From Burkholderia sp. S171 (lineage in GTDB: Bacteria; Pseudomonadota; Gammaproteobacteria; Burkholderiales; Burkholderiaceae), in assembly GCF_009766085.1 (NCBI RefSeq), contig NZ_LMUF01000053.1, positions 1 to 52,454 of the forward strand: a stretch of 52,454 nt of DNA, given 5' to 3'. The position numbers and the translations under genes were made by a program. Of the stretch, positions 25,541-33,489 are shown piece after piece (position 1 is the stretch's first letter; each line of letters starts with the position of its first letter). The notes under the pieces are model-generated. The model was not told the origin of the DNA. It searched no databases and worked only from the letters and a program-made list of their open reading frames with translations.

Positions 25541-25554
25541 GGTATCCTAATTAA
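25541..25554 (+). promoter_or_regulatory. Shared motif GGTATnCTAATTAA, copy 2
   Basis: GGTATCCTAATTAA, 13 of 14 bases identical to the motif at 18098-18111 before sfnG. It lies in a 629-base stretch (25388-26016) without an intact gene. Confidence 0.4.
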
Positions 25555-25654
25555 GTTAAGAAGAACAAGCGTTACCGCCCCTCCGATGGTGAGTGTTTTT
25601 TGCTTGGTTGACGCCGGAACATTGCGTGCTAGAATAATCTTCAATTAAAACATA

Positions 25655-25674
25655 TATTCCATAATTAAGGAATA
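25655..25674. promoter_or_regulatory. Dyad TATTCC-N8-GGAATA
   Basis: A perfect 6-base inverted repeat with an AT-only spacer sits in a very AT-rich stretch (25615-25675), six bases before the ATG of the decayed LysR-like frame. Such dyads are common for LysR-type regulators. The TTCC...GGAA core recalls sulfur regulators of the CysB type, but the assignment is a guess. Confidence 0.4.
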
Positions 25675-25680
25675 CAGCAC

Positions 25681-25930
25681 ATGAGACGTTCCCCTATCCT
25701 CGATGGACTGATGGCCAGCATCGTGCAGGTCAATAAGCGCGGGTGTGCACAGTTCACATCCAGAGCGGCCGCATTGACTACCGCATGAGGCGAACAAGGC
25801 ATTGTCAGTGCGATGGCCAAGCTCGAACATTGGCAATAACGCGATCAAACGGCGGTGCGCGCTTCCTGAGCACGGTCTGACGCTCTGTCACGAAGCGCTA
25901 TCACGCTGGATCGGTGAATCAAAGCTTCAA
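25681..25930 (+). pseudogene. Decayed N-terminal fragment of a LysR-type regulator
   Basis: An ATG at 25681 opens MRRSPILDGLMASIVQVNKR, the usual beginning of GcvA-like LysR proteins. FTSRAAALT and, after a TGA at about 25786, VSAMAKLEHW follow as in the helix-turn-helix. In-frame stops at about 25786, 25837 and 25868 and an apparent frame change (a weakly LysR-like stretch, GLTLCHEALSRW, in another frame near 25870) break it. No effector domain follows before the next gene at 26017. I read it as the relic of a regulator of one of the neighbouring units. The short alignment makes this tentative. Confidence 0.4.
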
Positions 25931-26016
25931 AACGTGAACGGTATGCGAAACGGTCATCTCTGTCGCGGCGCTCATCTTCACTTGAGGGCTGTCAGTCATC
26001 ATCCAGGAGGCAAGCA

Positions 26017-27297
26017 ATGAGCAAAGTTCGACATCTCGAAGTCCGTGCATCGCAGGCGCGACGTGGTTGGCTCAAACGCGTGAGCGCGCTGGCAGCCATG
26101 TCGGCCATGGGTTCGCTTACAGTAGCTCGTCCCGCACAGGCGGCGAGCGCGGGCTCGGCAACTACATCGCGGACGGCTAAGCCGCTATTCGCCTACGTCG
26201 GAACCTATACGCCTAACGGCCTTGGCATTCATCGCTTCCAGGTCGACCCGAGCACCGGCAAGCTAGACGCGCTCGAGCCGCTGCGTGGCATCGAGAATCC
26301 GAGCTGTCTCGTCGTCGACCGGCAGCAGCGCTTCCTGTTTGCCGTGAGCGAGATAAAGACTTACAGCGGCACCAAAAACGGTTCCGTCAGCGCCTATGCA
26401 ATCGAGCAAGGCACGGGTTCATTGCGTCTGATCAACACGGTCAATTCGCAAGGCGCCGGACCGGTGTATTTAAGCCTGCATCCGAATGGCCGCTTCCTGC
26501 TGGTGGCGAACTACAACAGCGGAAGCATCGCGGTGTTTCCGGTGGCGAGCGACGGCACGCTGGGCGACGCCGTTTCCGTGCAACAGCCGCAGGCTCCGGC
26601 AGGTGCGCAACACGCGGCGGAAGGCGTTCCCGGGAGCTTCGCGGTTAGTGATCACGACGGTTCGCATGCGCACAATATCGTGGCTTCGCCGGATGGGCGA
26701 TTTGTGATTTCGACTGATCTTGGCGTCGATCGCACCTATGTCTGGAAGTTCGATGAAACGACCGGCGCGCTGTCGCCGAACGATCCGCCGTTTGTTGCCG
26801 CTTCGGCAGGCGCGGGGCCGCGACATGTGGTGTTTCATCCGAGCGGCCGGTATCTGTACGAAGTCACCGAGGAAGCGTCGACGCTGGTCGTCTACGCCTA
26901 TGACCGCGCGCGCGGCGTGCTGACGCAATTGCAATCCGTCTCGACGTTGCCAGCGGCATACCAGGGCACGAGCTTCGCATCGGAGATCCTGCTTTCACAT
27001 GATGGCCGCTTTATCTATGTCGCGAACCGTCTGCATGACACCATCGTGCAGTTTCGCGTGGGCACGGACGGCCGTTTGACGCGTGTTGGTGAAATTCCGA
27101 CCGGTGGCGACTATCCGCGAGTGATCAGGTTTGATCCTTCGGGCCGGTTCCTGTATTCATTGAATCAACGCAGCGATCAAATCGCGATCTTTGCGGTTGA
27201 TGCGCCCAGTGGCAAGCTTCGATTCACGGGCACCTATGTTGCGGTTGGCAGCCCCTCGGATATCGCTTTCGCGTCTCCGGCCGCCACAGGAAAGTAG
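26017..27297 (+). CDS. Exported lactonase-family beta-propeller protein (6-phosphogluconolactonase-like)
   Basis: 426-residue protein. The N terminus looks like a Tat signal (ARRGWLKRVSALAAM, about residues 14-28, then a cleavage region near residue 43). The mature part is a seven-bladed propeller of the Pgl/lactonase family: YVGTYTPNGLGIHRF opening, repeated HPNGRFLLVANYNSG, SPDGRFVISTDLG, HPSGRYLYEV and FDPSGRFLYSLNQRS blades. E. coli Pgl of this fold hydrolyses 6-phosphogluconolactone in the cytoplasm; an exported version must act on another lactone or bind a ligand. AGGAGG about 7 bases before the ATG gives a strong start. It stands alone before a LysR gene. Confidence 0.85.
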   Translation: MSKVRHLEVRASQARRGWLKRVSALAAMSAMGSLTVARPAQAASAGSATTSRTAKPLFAYVGTYTPNGLGIHRFQVDPSTGKLDALEPLRGIENPSCLVVDRQQRFLFAVSEIKTYSGTKNGSVSAYAIEQGTGSLRLINTVNSQGAGPVYLSLHPNGRFLLVANYNSGSIAVFPVASDGTLGDAVSVQQPQAPAGAQHAAEGVPGSFAVSDHDGSHAHNIVASPDGRFVISTDLGVDRTYVWKFDETTGALSPNDPPFVAASAGAGPRHVVFHPSGRYLYEVTEEASTLVVYAYDRARGVLTQLQSVSTLPAAYQGTSFASEILLSHDGRFIYVANRLHDTIVQFRVGTDGRLTRVGEIPTGGDYPRVIRFDPSGRFLYSLNQRSDQIAIFAVDAPSGKLRFTGTYVAVGSPSDIAFASPAATGK

Positions 27298-27427
27298 CGC
27301 GCAACGCAACGCGCCATCCGGTCGCGAGCGCTTCGAGCTTGGGCACCTCGAGTCATCAAAGACAGCATGTACCGATGCTCTGTAGACTGTGCTATCCGAT
27401 TCTGAACAGTTTGCAGGAGAGCGCCGC

Positions 27428-28342
27428 ATGGACCGCATGACCGCGATGGAAACGTTTGTGACCGTAGTGGACGCAGGTTCATTTTCTGCAGCGGCCCGCC
27501 GGCTGAAACTGGGCCAGCCGGCGGTCTCGAAGTCGATCGCGCAACTCGAAGAGCATCTCGGTGCGCGCCTCTTGCTCCGGTCAACGAGAGGCCTGACACC
27601 GACAGATGCAGGCCAGCGATTCTACGAGCACGCCCGCCGTGCAATCGATGAAGCGGATCAGGCCGAGCAGGCAGTACACGAATCGTCGGACGGCCTCTCG
27701 GGACGCTTGCGCATTGGTGCAGCCGTTACGTTCGCGCGGCTGCATGTCCTGCCCGCGCTCAAGATTTTCCTGGACCAGCATCCGAAACTCAGTATCGACA
27801 TCATCCTCGACGACCGCTCTATCGATCTGCTCGAACAGGGCGTCGATGTGGCGCTCCGGATGGGGGCGCTCGACGACTCGACCATGACCGCGCGGCGCAT
27901 CCTGCGTGGGCGGCGAGTGGTGGTGGGAACGCCGCGCTATTTTGCGGAAGCGGGCATTCCGAAGACGCCTGCCGAGTTGAGCCGGCACCAGGCGATCGTT
28001 TATTCGCTGCGAGGCGGCGGCGAGTCGTGGTCGTTTAGCCGCGATGACGGGACCGAGGTGGCCGTGGTTGTGTCTGGCCGGGTTAGCGTGAGCGCTGCCG
28101 AGGGCATGCGCACGGCGGTGCTGGGGCATGTGGGTCTCGCGGTCGCATCGGAATGGATGTTCTCCCCCGAACTCGCCGACGGCACTGTGCAAGCCGTTCT
28201 TACCGAATGGACGCTACCGCCCATCGATGTCTGGGCAGTCTTCCCCTCTGGCCGCATGGCGACCACCAAGGCGCGGGCCTTCGTCGCTTTCGTGGAGCAG
28301 CTGCTGGGTGAAAGCGGCGCCAGCACTCAAGTCGACGCGTAA
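27428..28342 (+). CDS. LysR-family regulator
   Basis: 304-residue regulator with an N-terminal helix-turn-helix (AMETFVTVVDAGSFSAAARRL, then QPAVSKSIAQLEEHLG) and a C-terminal effector domain ending in the VWAVFPSGRM stretch of the CrgA/DsdC-like group. The ATG at 27428 is preferred over the one 39 bases upstream because it aligns with family starts and has a GGAGA nearby. It lies 130 bases after the propeller gene on the same strand and is convergent with the peroxiredoxin, with stops only five bases apart. Target unclear. Confidence 0.9.
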   Translation: MDRMTAMETFVTVVDAGSFSAAARRLKLGQPAVSKSIAQLEEHLGARLLLRSTRGLTPTDAGQRFYEHARRAIDEADQAEQAVHESSDGLSGRLRIGAAVTFARLHVLPALKIFLDQHPKLSIDIILDDRSIDLLEQGVDVALRMGALDDSTMTARRILRGRRVVVGTPRYFAEAGIPKTPAELSRHQAIVYSLRGGGESWSFSRDDGTEVAVVVSGRVSVSAAEGMRTAVLGHVGLAVASEWMFSPELADGTVQAVLTEWTLPPIDVWAVFPSGRMATTKARAFVAFVEQLLGESGASTQVDA

Positions 28343-28347
28343 TCCGC

Positions 28348-29064
28348 TTACGCCTTCGCGATGGCCTTTTCGAGCACCGGGAACATGTCGCTCGGATCAG
28401 GCCGGCGCGTGTAGTCCGGATTGACTTCCGAGTACAGCACGACTCCGTCTTGCCCAATCACGTAACGCGCCGGCATGGGCAGGGTCCAGCTGGGATCGTC
28501 GTTGAATGCCGGGAGATCGTTCCTCCGGCGCTTGTATATATCGATGAGATAGTCCGGCAGCGCGAAGCGCAGACCGAATGCCGCGCTGGTCTCTCCGCCG
28601 ACATCGCTCAGCACCGGGAAACTCAGCTTGTTCTCGCGCACCGCCTTGCGGCTATTAACCGCCGTCTGCGGCGAGATGGCGGCCACGTTCGCACCATGGG
28701 CACGAATCTGCGGCAACACGTCGTTGATCGCCTGAAGCTCCAGATTGCAGTACGGACACCACACTCCGCGATAGAACGTCACCACGAGCGGCCCCTGCGC
28801 GAGCAGATCGGCCGATGAGACGTCGTGGGCGTTCTGATCCTTTAGCGTGAACTGCGGAGCGCGGTCGCCCGCCTTGATGGCGAGGCAAGCTTGACCGCTC
28901 GCGGCCAGTTCAGCCGTCGCACGCGCCATGATGGCGTGGATTTCCGGCGACGCGTTATAGGGCGGCTTGCCGGCCTTGAAGTCGGCCTTGAAAGCGTCGA
29001 GTCTGTCTTGCAGTGCCGTCGCGAATCTCCTTGAGTGGTTGAGGCTGCTGGAACCCCGGGTCAT
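28348..29064 (-). CDS. Peroxiredoxin-like AhpC/TSA-family protein
   Basis: 238-residue thioredoxin-fold protein. TFYRGVWCPYCNLEL holds the redox pair C103 and C106 (numbering from the ATG at 29064), and IGQDGVVLYSEVNPDYTRRPDP is the typical C-terminal part. It should reduce peroxides or disulfides. The start is doubtful: relatives begin about at LQDRLDAFKADF (residue 18 here). A perfect AAGGAG at 29032-29027 lies inside the frame, seven bases before an ACG and 13 before a CTG but with no ATG or GTG. The ATG used has only a weak ribosome site. It is convergent with the LysR gene. Confidence 0.82.
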   Translation of the reverse strand: MTRGSSSLNHSRRFATALQDRLDAFKADFKAGKPPYNASPEIHAIMARATAELAASGQACLAIKAGDRAPQFTLKDQNAHDVSSADLLAQGPLVVTFYRGVWCPYCNLELQAINDVLPQIRAHGANVAAISPQTAVNSRKAVRENKLSFPVLSDVGGETSAAFGLRFALPDYLIDIYKRRRNDLPAFNDDPSWTLPMPARYVIGQDGVVLYSEVNPDYTRRPDPSDMFPVLEKAIAKA

Positions 29065-29331
29065 ATCCCGCCTGCCAGCACGGCGAAAGTGTCAGCCATT
29101 ACGCGCTGCTTGCTACTCGCGATAGCTACAGATTGAAGCGCTCAGATCATAGGCAGAAGACCCCCGCCATCGATAACAGCTATTCCTCGCGCAGTACTAC
29201 CGCATATACCGGCACGAGCGGACGATGCGCATCAACCAGTGCATGAATGCATTGGCGCACATGCAGCAGTCGGCTAGCGCCTGCATCTGGGCATGTGAGC
29301 GGACCCCTTCAAATTCACTATCGAGACAATC

Positions 29332-30099
29332 ATGACTCAAGCTCTTAAAGGCAAACTCGCACTCGTGACCGGCGCGTCCCGTGGCATTGGCGCGGCTATC
29401 GCAACTCGTTTGGCACGAGACGGCGCATCGGTTATCGTCCACTACGCATCGAGTCCGGACCGTGCAGAAAACATAGTCAAGGCGATCCGCGATGCAGGCG
29501 GCGAGGCCGAGGCTGTCGGCGCCAATCTGGCAAAACCCGAGGGCGTCACGGCGCTGACGGCTTCGTTGAACGGCGTCTTCGGCGGCAAGTTCGAAGGCCG
29601 GCTGGACATCCTTATCAACAACGCGGGCACCGTCGAATACGGACCGTTCCTCGAGTCGTCGGAGACGTCGTATGACACGCATTTCAACCTGAATGTGCGG
29701 GCCCCGATCGAACTCGCGAAGGACGCGGCAAAACGCATGATCAAGACGGGCTGGGGGCGCATCATTAATGTAGGCTCGGCTTTCGGTGAAGCAGCGCCGC
29801 TGCCCGGCGTGACGCTTTACATCGCGTCGAAATTCGCGATTCGGGGCTTCACACGCGGTCTTTCGCGTGAACTCGGGCAATTTGGTGTGACGGTCAATGC
29901 AGTTCAGCCTGGCCCGATCGACACGGAACTGGCTCCCCAGCCCGGAACGGATGCGCACGCCACGATGATCAAGCTCGGCAGCGTCGGCCGCTTCGGCAAG
30001 CCCGAAGAAATCGCGGCGGCGGTAGCGTATCTGGCGAGCCCGGAAGCAAGCTACACCACCGGCGAAAGCCTGACGGTCGATGGTGGATGGATTGCCTGA
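29332..30099 (+). CDS. SDR-family oxidoreductase
   Basis: 255-residue classical short-chain dehydrogenase. TGASRGIG (13-20) binds NAD(P). NNAG (96-99), S149, Y163 and K167 (YIASK) form the catalytic set, and PGPIDTELAP follows as the substrate-side loop. SLTVDGGWIA ends the protein in family style. R18 and the HYASSPDR stretch after strand two suggest NADPH preference. Substrate not predictable; beta-ketoacyl reductase-like and sugar alcohol enzymes both have this shape. It is divergent from the peroxiredoxin across 267 bases. Confidence 0.9.
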   Translation: MTQALKGKLALVTGASRGIGAAIATRLARDGASVIVHYASSPDRAENIVKAIRDAGGEAEAVGANLAKPEGVTALTASLNGVFGGKFEGRLDILINNAGTVEYGPFLESSETSYDTHFNLNVRAPIELAKDAAKRMIKTGWGRIINVGSAFGEAAPLPGVTLYIASKFAIRGFTRGLSRELGQFGVTVNAVQPGPIDTELAPQPGTDAHATMIKLGSVGRFGKPEEIAAAVAYLASPEASYTTGESLTVDGGWIA

Positions 30100-30321
30100 G
30101 GAGGCGAAGAGCGGTTTTCGTCAGCTTGCTCCCAGGCGCTGATTCGCTGGCAGAGCCCGCGTGAATCCGGTGCGCCGTGCGGGCGCGAAAGCAACCGCAC
30201 AGCGCACCGGGTGCCACCGCCGGAAACAGCGCCGTTAGTTTGCACGCCCTCAGTATCCAATAGACTAAGCGATGCAAGCAGCGTGTTTGATTCTTCACCT
30301 ATTTTTTCAGGAGCAGCAAGC

Positions 30322-30609
30322 ATGGCCACGTATATCGTTTTTACGCGAGAAAGCACACAGGACCAGAGTGAACTTGACGCTTACCAGGCCAAGGTGGGCG
30401 AGTCGTTTGCCGGTCATCCGATAAAGGTTCTTGCGGCTTATGGACCACAACAGGTGCTTGAAGGGCCGGCACCCGAAGGCGTCGTCATCGTCGAGTTTCC
30501 GGATACCGGCTCTGCCCGTGCGTGGTATGACGGTCCGGAGTATCAAGCGGTCGTGCAGCACCGCTTCAGGGGCGCGACCTATCGGGCTGTCCTTGTCGAA
30601 GGCGTGTAG
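30322..30609 (+). CDS. DUF1330-family protein
   Basis: 95-residue small protein of the dimeric alpha-beta barrel type. The strand Y-I-V-F-T-R start, the ESFAGHPIKVLAAYG segment, and the VVIVEFPDTGSARAWYDGPEYQ motif are characteristic of DUF1330. AGGAG about 7 bases upstream of the ATG at 30322 fixes the start; the frame upstream is non-coding. The family is widespread and functionally undefined. It is 222 bases after the SDR gene on the same strand and followed by a hairpin. Confidence 0.88.
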   Translation: MATYIVFTRESTQDQSELDAYQAKVGESFAGHPIKVLAAYGPQQVLEGPAPEGVVIVEFPDTGSARAWYDGPEYQAVVQHRFRGATYRAVLVEGV

Positions 30610-30677
30610 GACATCCCGACGCGCGGAATGTATAGGCCATCGCGGTCCACTCGGGCTCATTGGGCGCGTCATCTGGC

Positions 30678-30697
30678 AACCGGCTCCTACGCCGGTT
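30678..30697. terminator. Hairpin between DUF1330 gene and convergent membrane protein
   Basis: 7-bp stem AACCGGC (30678-30684) and GCCGGTT (30691-30697) with a 6-base loop, between two converging genes. No T-run follows in either direction. Confidence 0.4.
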
Positions 30698-30743
30698 TGC
30701 GGACCGGCATGATGGTTCGCATTTGAATTGCCAGAGTGGGTGT

Positions 30744-31049
30744 TTATTTCGAGCGCGAAGCGCGCCGGTGATTGAGCCAGACAAGGCCGAACAGCACAAC
30801 GCTAATGGCGGTAAGAATGGCGCCTGCGACCATGCAAATGGGCGTGAGCGCGGGGAAGAAGTCTCCGCTTTTATCACGCGTGAAAGCCCAGGCGCCGCCA
30901 TCAAGCATCAGCCCACAAAATCCCGTGAAAACCGCGGGTTCGATGCCGCTAGACCCGGTCGGCAGTTTTCGAGGTAAATCTGGCACCGGCTCGCGTTTAA
31001 ATGGTGTCGTGTCTTTGTGTGGCGCGTCCGCGGGGTGTTCTGAAGGCAT
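30744..31049 (-). CDS. Small membrane protein, unknown
   Basis: 101-residue protein with a charged, proline-rich N-terminal third and two hydrophobic segments (AVFTGFCGLMLDGGAWAF near 40-57 and ICMVAGAILTAISVVLFGLVW near 70-90), ending in a basic tail. I do not recognise the family. The reading frame is open further upstream to about 31232 and looks protein-like there (RELINERLAKLGRC, GDECGPHEW), but has no ATG or GTG start in that part. The gene may be longer with an unusual start, or be a 5'-truncated relic. ATG at 31049 or 31097 is therefore uncertain. Confidence 0.45.
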   Translation of the reverse strand: MPSEHPADAPHKDTTPFKREPVPDLPRKLPTGSSGIEPAVFTGFCGLMLDGGAWAFTRDKSGDFFPALTPICMVAGAILTAISVVLFGLVWLNHRRASRSK

Positions 31050-31420
31050 GGCATTGGCGGCTTTGATCAAGGTGCCAGTGTATAGCGGTAGCGTCATCTT
31101 CGCGCGCTTCGTCGTCCATTCGTGCGGTCCGCACTCGTCACCCGATGCGACGATGCACCTTCCAAGCTTTGCGAGCCGTTCGTTGATGAGTTCGCGCAGG
31201 CCGGCGTAGTGGCGTGCGCACGCTCGCGTTAATCAAACTTGGCAGCGATCGTCTACATTACACCGTTAGCAGCGGCGTGCCAGTACACTACCCGCTTGAG
31301 AAAAACCAGGAACATCCGCTCTGCCACATGCGCCGAAGTTTCGCTGGCAGAGCGTTGAGCGGGGTCGGGGCTTCACGTCGTGAAATCTTTTCGGATCACT
31401 CGATCCGCACCATAAACGCC
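31050..31420. other. Intergenic stretch before LysR gene
   Basis: 371 bases between a minus-strand membrane protein and a plus-strand LysR gene. The first 180 bases keep an open minus-strand frame continuous with the membrane protein. The rest should hold the LysR promoter. The plus frame is open in phase with the LysR gene from 31214, but its sequence is not LysR-like. I see no clear dyad or repeat. Confidence 0.35.
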
Positions 31421-32374
31421 ATGGACTATTTTGCCGCGGTACGCGCCTTCGTTTGCGCAGCGGAACTGCAGAGCTTCAGCAAGACCGCGCATGAGATGCA
31501 GGTCAAAACCTCGACCGTCTCGCGCTATGTGAGCGAGCTCGAAAAGGACCTGGGCATTGCCCTGTTCAACCGGTCGACGCGGGGTCTGGTACTGACGGAG
31601 GGCGGCAGGGTATTTCGTGAGCATGCGCTGATTGCGCTACAGGCGCTCGATGACGCACGCCAGGTCACGTCGTCGCTGAATCTCACACCGCAAGGCCTGC
31701 TACGCGTCACAATCCCCTCCGCATTTGGTCGCCGCCACGTCGTGCCGCATCTCGCGGCTTTCATGAAGCGCTACCCGGACATCAGCCTCGATATCGTATC
31801 GGCCGACGAAACCCTCAACATGATCGAGGCCGGCATCGACGTTGCGATTCGCATCGGCGTGCTGCCTGATTCGTCGTTGATGGCTAAACGTGTCGCCTCG
31901 CACCGGCGCATCGCCTGCGGCAGTCCAGACTATTTCGAGCGGAACGGGATGCCTGCCGTCCCTGAAGATCTGGCCGCTCACGATTCGCTGCGCTTGTCGC
32001 TGTTTCCGGACGACAAATGGTCTTTCACCCGAGTCGGGAATACGCAGACGTCGCCGGAGGCGGTACTCGTTGGGTTGAAAGGACGCTTCCGCGCGGACGA
32101 TTCCGAGGCGGTGCTGGAACTCGCCCTGGCCGGCTGTGGCGTTTCACTGCTGCCAACCTGGCTGGCGGGCGCGGCCCTGCGCGAGGGGCGCCTGGTGCAC
32201 GTGCTGCCTGAATGGGAGGCGCGCACGGGGCGAGCCGAACCGGCGATCTGGGCGGTCTATCCGCCGAAGAAAATCGTTTCGTCGAAGGTGCGCGCGTTCG
32301 TCGATTTCTACGCTGGTGTGATTGGCGAGCCGCCGTACTGGGACGACGGACTTGCACTGAAACGTCAGGCTTAG
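31421..32374 (+). CDS. LysR-family regulator
   Basis: 317-residue regulator. The helix-turn-helix (SFSKTAHEMQVKTSTVSRYVSELE, about 20-43) is followed by an effector domain of the CrgA/DsdC-like group ending AIWAVYPPKK. ATG at 31421 aligns with family starts (MDYFAAVRAFV). Its stop codon overlaps that of the convergent cupin gene (TTAG at 32371-32374), so transcription of either gene crosses the end of the other. Control of the cupin gene is plausible but not shown. Confidence 0.9.
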   Translation: MDYFAAVRAFVCAAELQSFSKTAHEMQVKTSTVSRYVSELEKDLGIALFNRSTRGLVLTEGGRVFREHALIALQALDDARQVTSSLNLTPQGLLRVTIPSAFGRRHVVPHLAAFMKRYPDISLDIVSADETLNMIEAGIDVAIRIGVLPDSSLMAKRVASHRRIACGSPDYFERNGMPAVPEDLAAHDSLRLSLFPDDKWSFTRVGNTQTSPEAVLVGLKGRFRADDSEAVLELALAGCGVSLLPTWLAGAALREGRLVHVLPEWEARTGRAEPAIWAVYPPKKIVSSKVRAFVDFYAGVIGEPPYWDDGLALKRQA

Positions 32375-33315
32375 CGGGCGAAGCGGATGTCGAGCGTACG
32401 CAGCCAGGTTTGCAAGCCGGCATCCTGGATCGGTATCACGTAGGCGTTTTCGTTCGTTTCATTGAAATGCGCATGCCAGTATCCCGGCGGCGTGACAAAG
32501 GTCATTCCGGTTTCCCAATCGACACGGGTTGGGTTCAAGATATCGCCGTTCTCATCCAGCTCGCTACCGACCAGCGTATAGACGCCCGGCTGGCCCCCGG
32601 CGATGAAGTCGAGCGCAATCGACTGGTGGCGGTGCGGCTTTTGCACCGAGTTGGGCGGCACAATGCCGAACATGGCCCACAGGACATGCGTGACCGTCCG
32701 CGTTTGCGGGAAGTTGGCGTTGCCCATCAACACACTGATGCGGTTACGTCGGCCTGCATTAGCTTCATTTGCAACCTTGCGCAATTCGGCCTGCGCCTGT
32801 GCGGCTGGATACAGCGTCGGTGCGAAGCGCGGGCGGACGCCGGTTGTGCCGAGATAGGTGAGAAGAGGGGCGTCGTTGACGTAGTAGAGCGTAGCGGTTG
32901 CATCGGCCGACAGCACAGCGGCATCACCGCCTGGCAGCGTGAAAAAATCGCCTTGCGCGAATGGGACGTTCGACGTGCCTTGTGTCACGTTGCCTGAGCC
33001 ACCGATCACGTAGCAAACCTGCGAGGTTGCGTTTGGATTCAGCGTCAATTCGTCGCCGGTGTTGATTCGCAGGAAATTGGCGCTCAGCCCGGGCCCGGTC
33101 GCCGGGCCCGGGCAACCCAGTTCTGCGGAAAGATCGAGTGGCACGACTCGCGTTGCGCCATCTGAGTACAGCGAAGGCGGGAAATTGCGGAATGGCACGC
33201 GCGAGATAAGCTTCGCGCCAATCGGATTGGCTGACGACGTGTACTCAAAGTACTGCGCGTCCTGGCTCGCGGTAGCGGTTTCAGCGAAGGCTGTAGGAGA
33301 TGTTCTGGTCAACAT
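32371..33315 (-). CDS. Bicupin protein (gentisate dioxygenase-like fold)
   Basis: 314-residue protein with two cupin barrels. The N-terminal one (about 75-150) contains EL-LNPNATSQVCYVIGGSG and FAQGDFFTLPGG but lacks the usual metal histidines. The C-terminal one (about 215-300) has KPHRHQSIALDFI and TPPGYWHAHFNE, giving candidate ligands in HRH and WHAH. This resembles gentisate/hydroxynaphthoate ring-cleaving dioxygenases, which use Fe(II) in one barrel. AGGAG lies at a good distance before the ATG at 33315. It follows a LysR gene on the same strand by 174 bases and ends overlapping another convergent one. Substrate unknown. Confidence 0.75.
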   Translation of the reverse strand: MLTRTSPTAFAETATASQDAQYFEYTSSANPIGAKLISRVPFRNFPPSLYSDGATRVVPLDLSAELGCPGPATGPGLSANFLRINTGDELTLNPNATSQVCYVIGGSGNVTQGTSNVPFAQGDFFTLPGGDAAVLSADATATLYYVNDAPLLTYLGTTGVRPRFAPTLYPAAQAQAELRKVANEANAGRRNRISVLMGNANFPQTRTVTHVLWAMFGIVPPNSVQKPHRHQSIALDFIAGGQPGVYTLVGSELDENGDILNPTRVDWETGMTFVTPPGYWHAHFNETNENAYVIPIQDAGLQTWLRTLDIRFAR

Positions 33316-33489
33316 GGTCTGCTCCTGAAAGTGAGGGAAGCTTCGCGCAAGTCCCATCATGGCGGTGTGACTTGCTTTCGAAAGCTGGTCTGACTATAGG
33401 TGCGGGTCACTGACCGAAGAAGTGCCGGGCGTCGAAATCACCTTTGCACAAAGGGGTGTGCCGTGCGTCCGCCTTGAGGGCTGCTGGCA

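Noticed and set aside
32212..32997. 261-residue plus-strand frame opposite the bicupin
   Set aside because: Overlaps the end of the LysR gene and is antisense to a gene with AGGAG start and cupin motifs.
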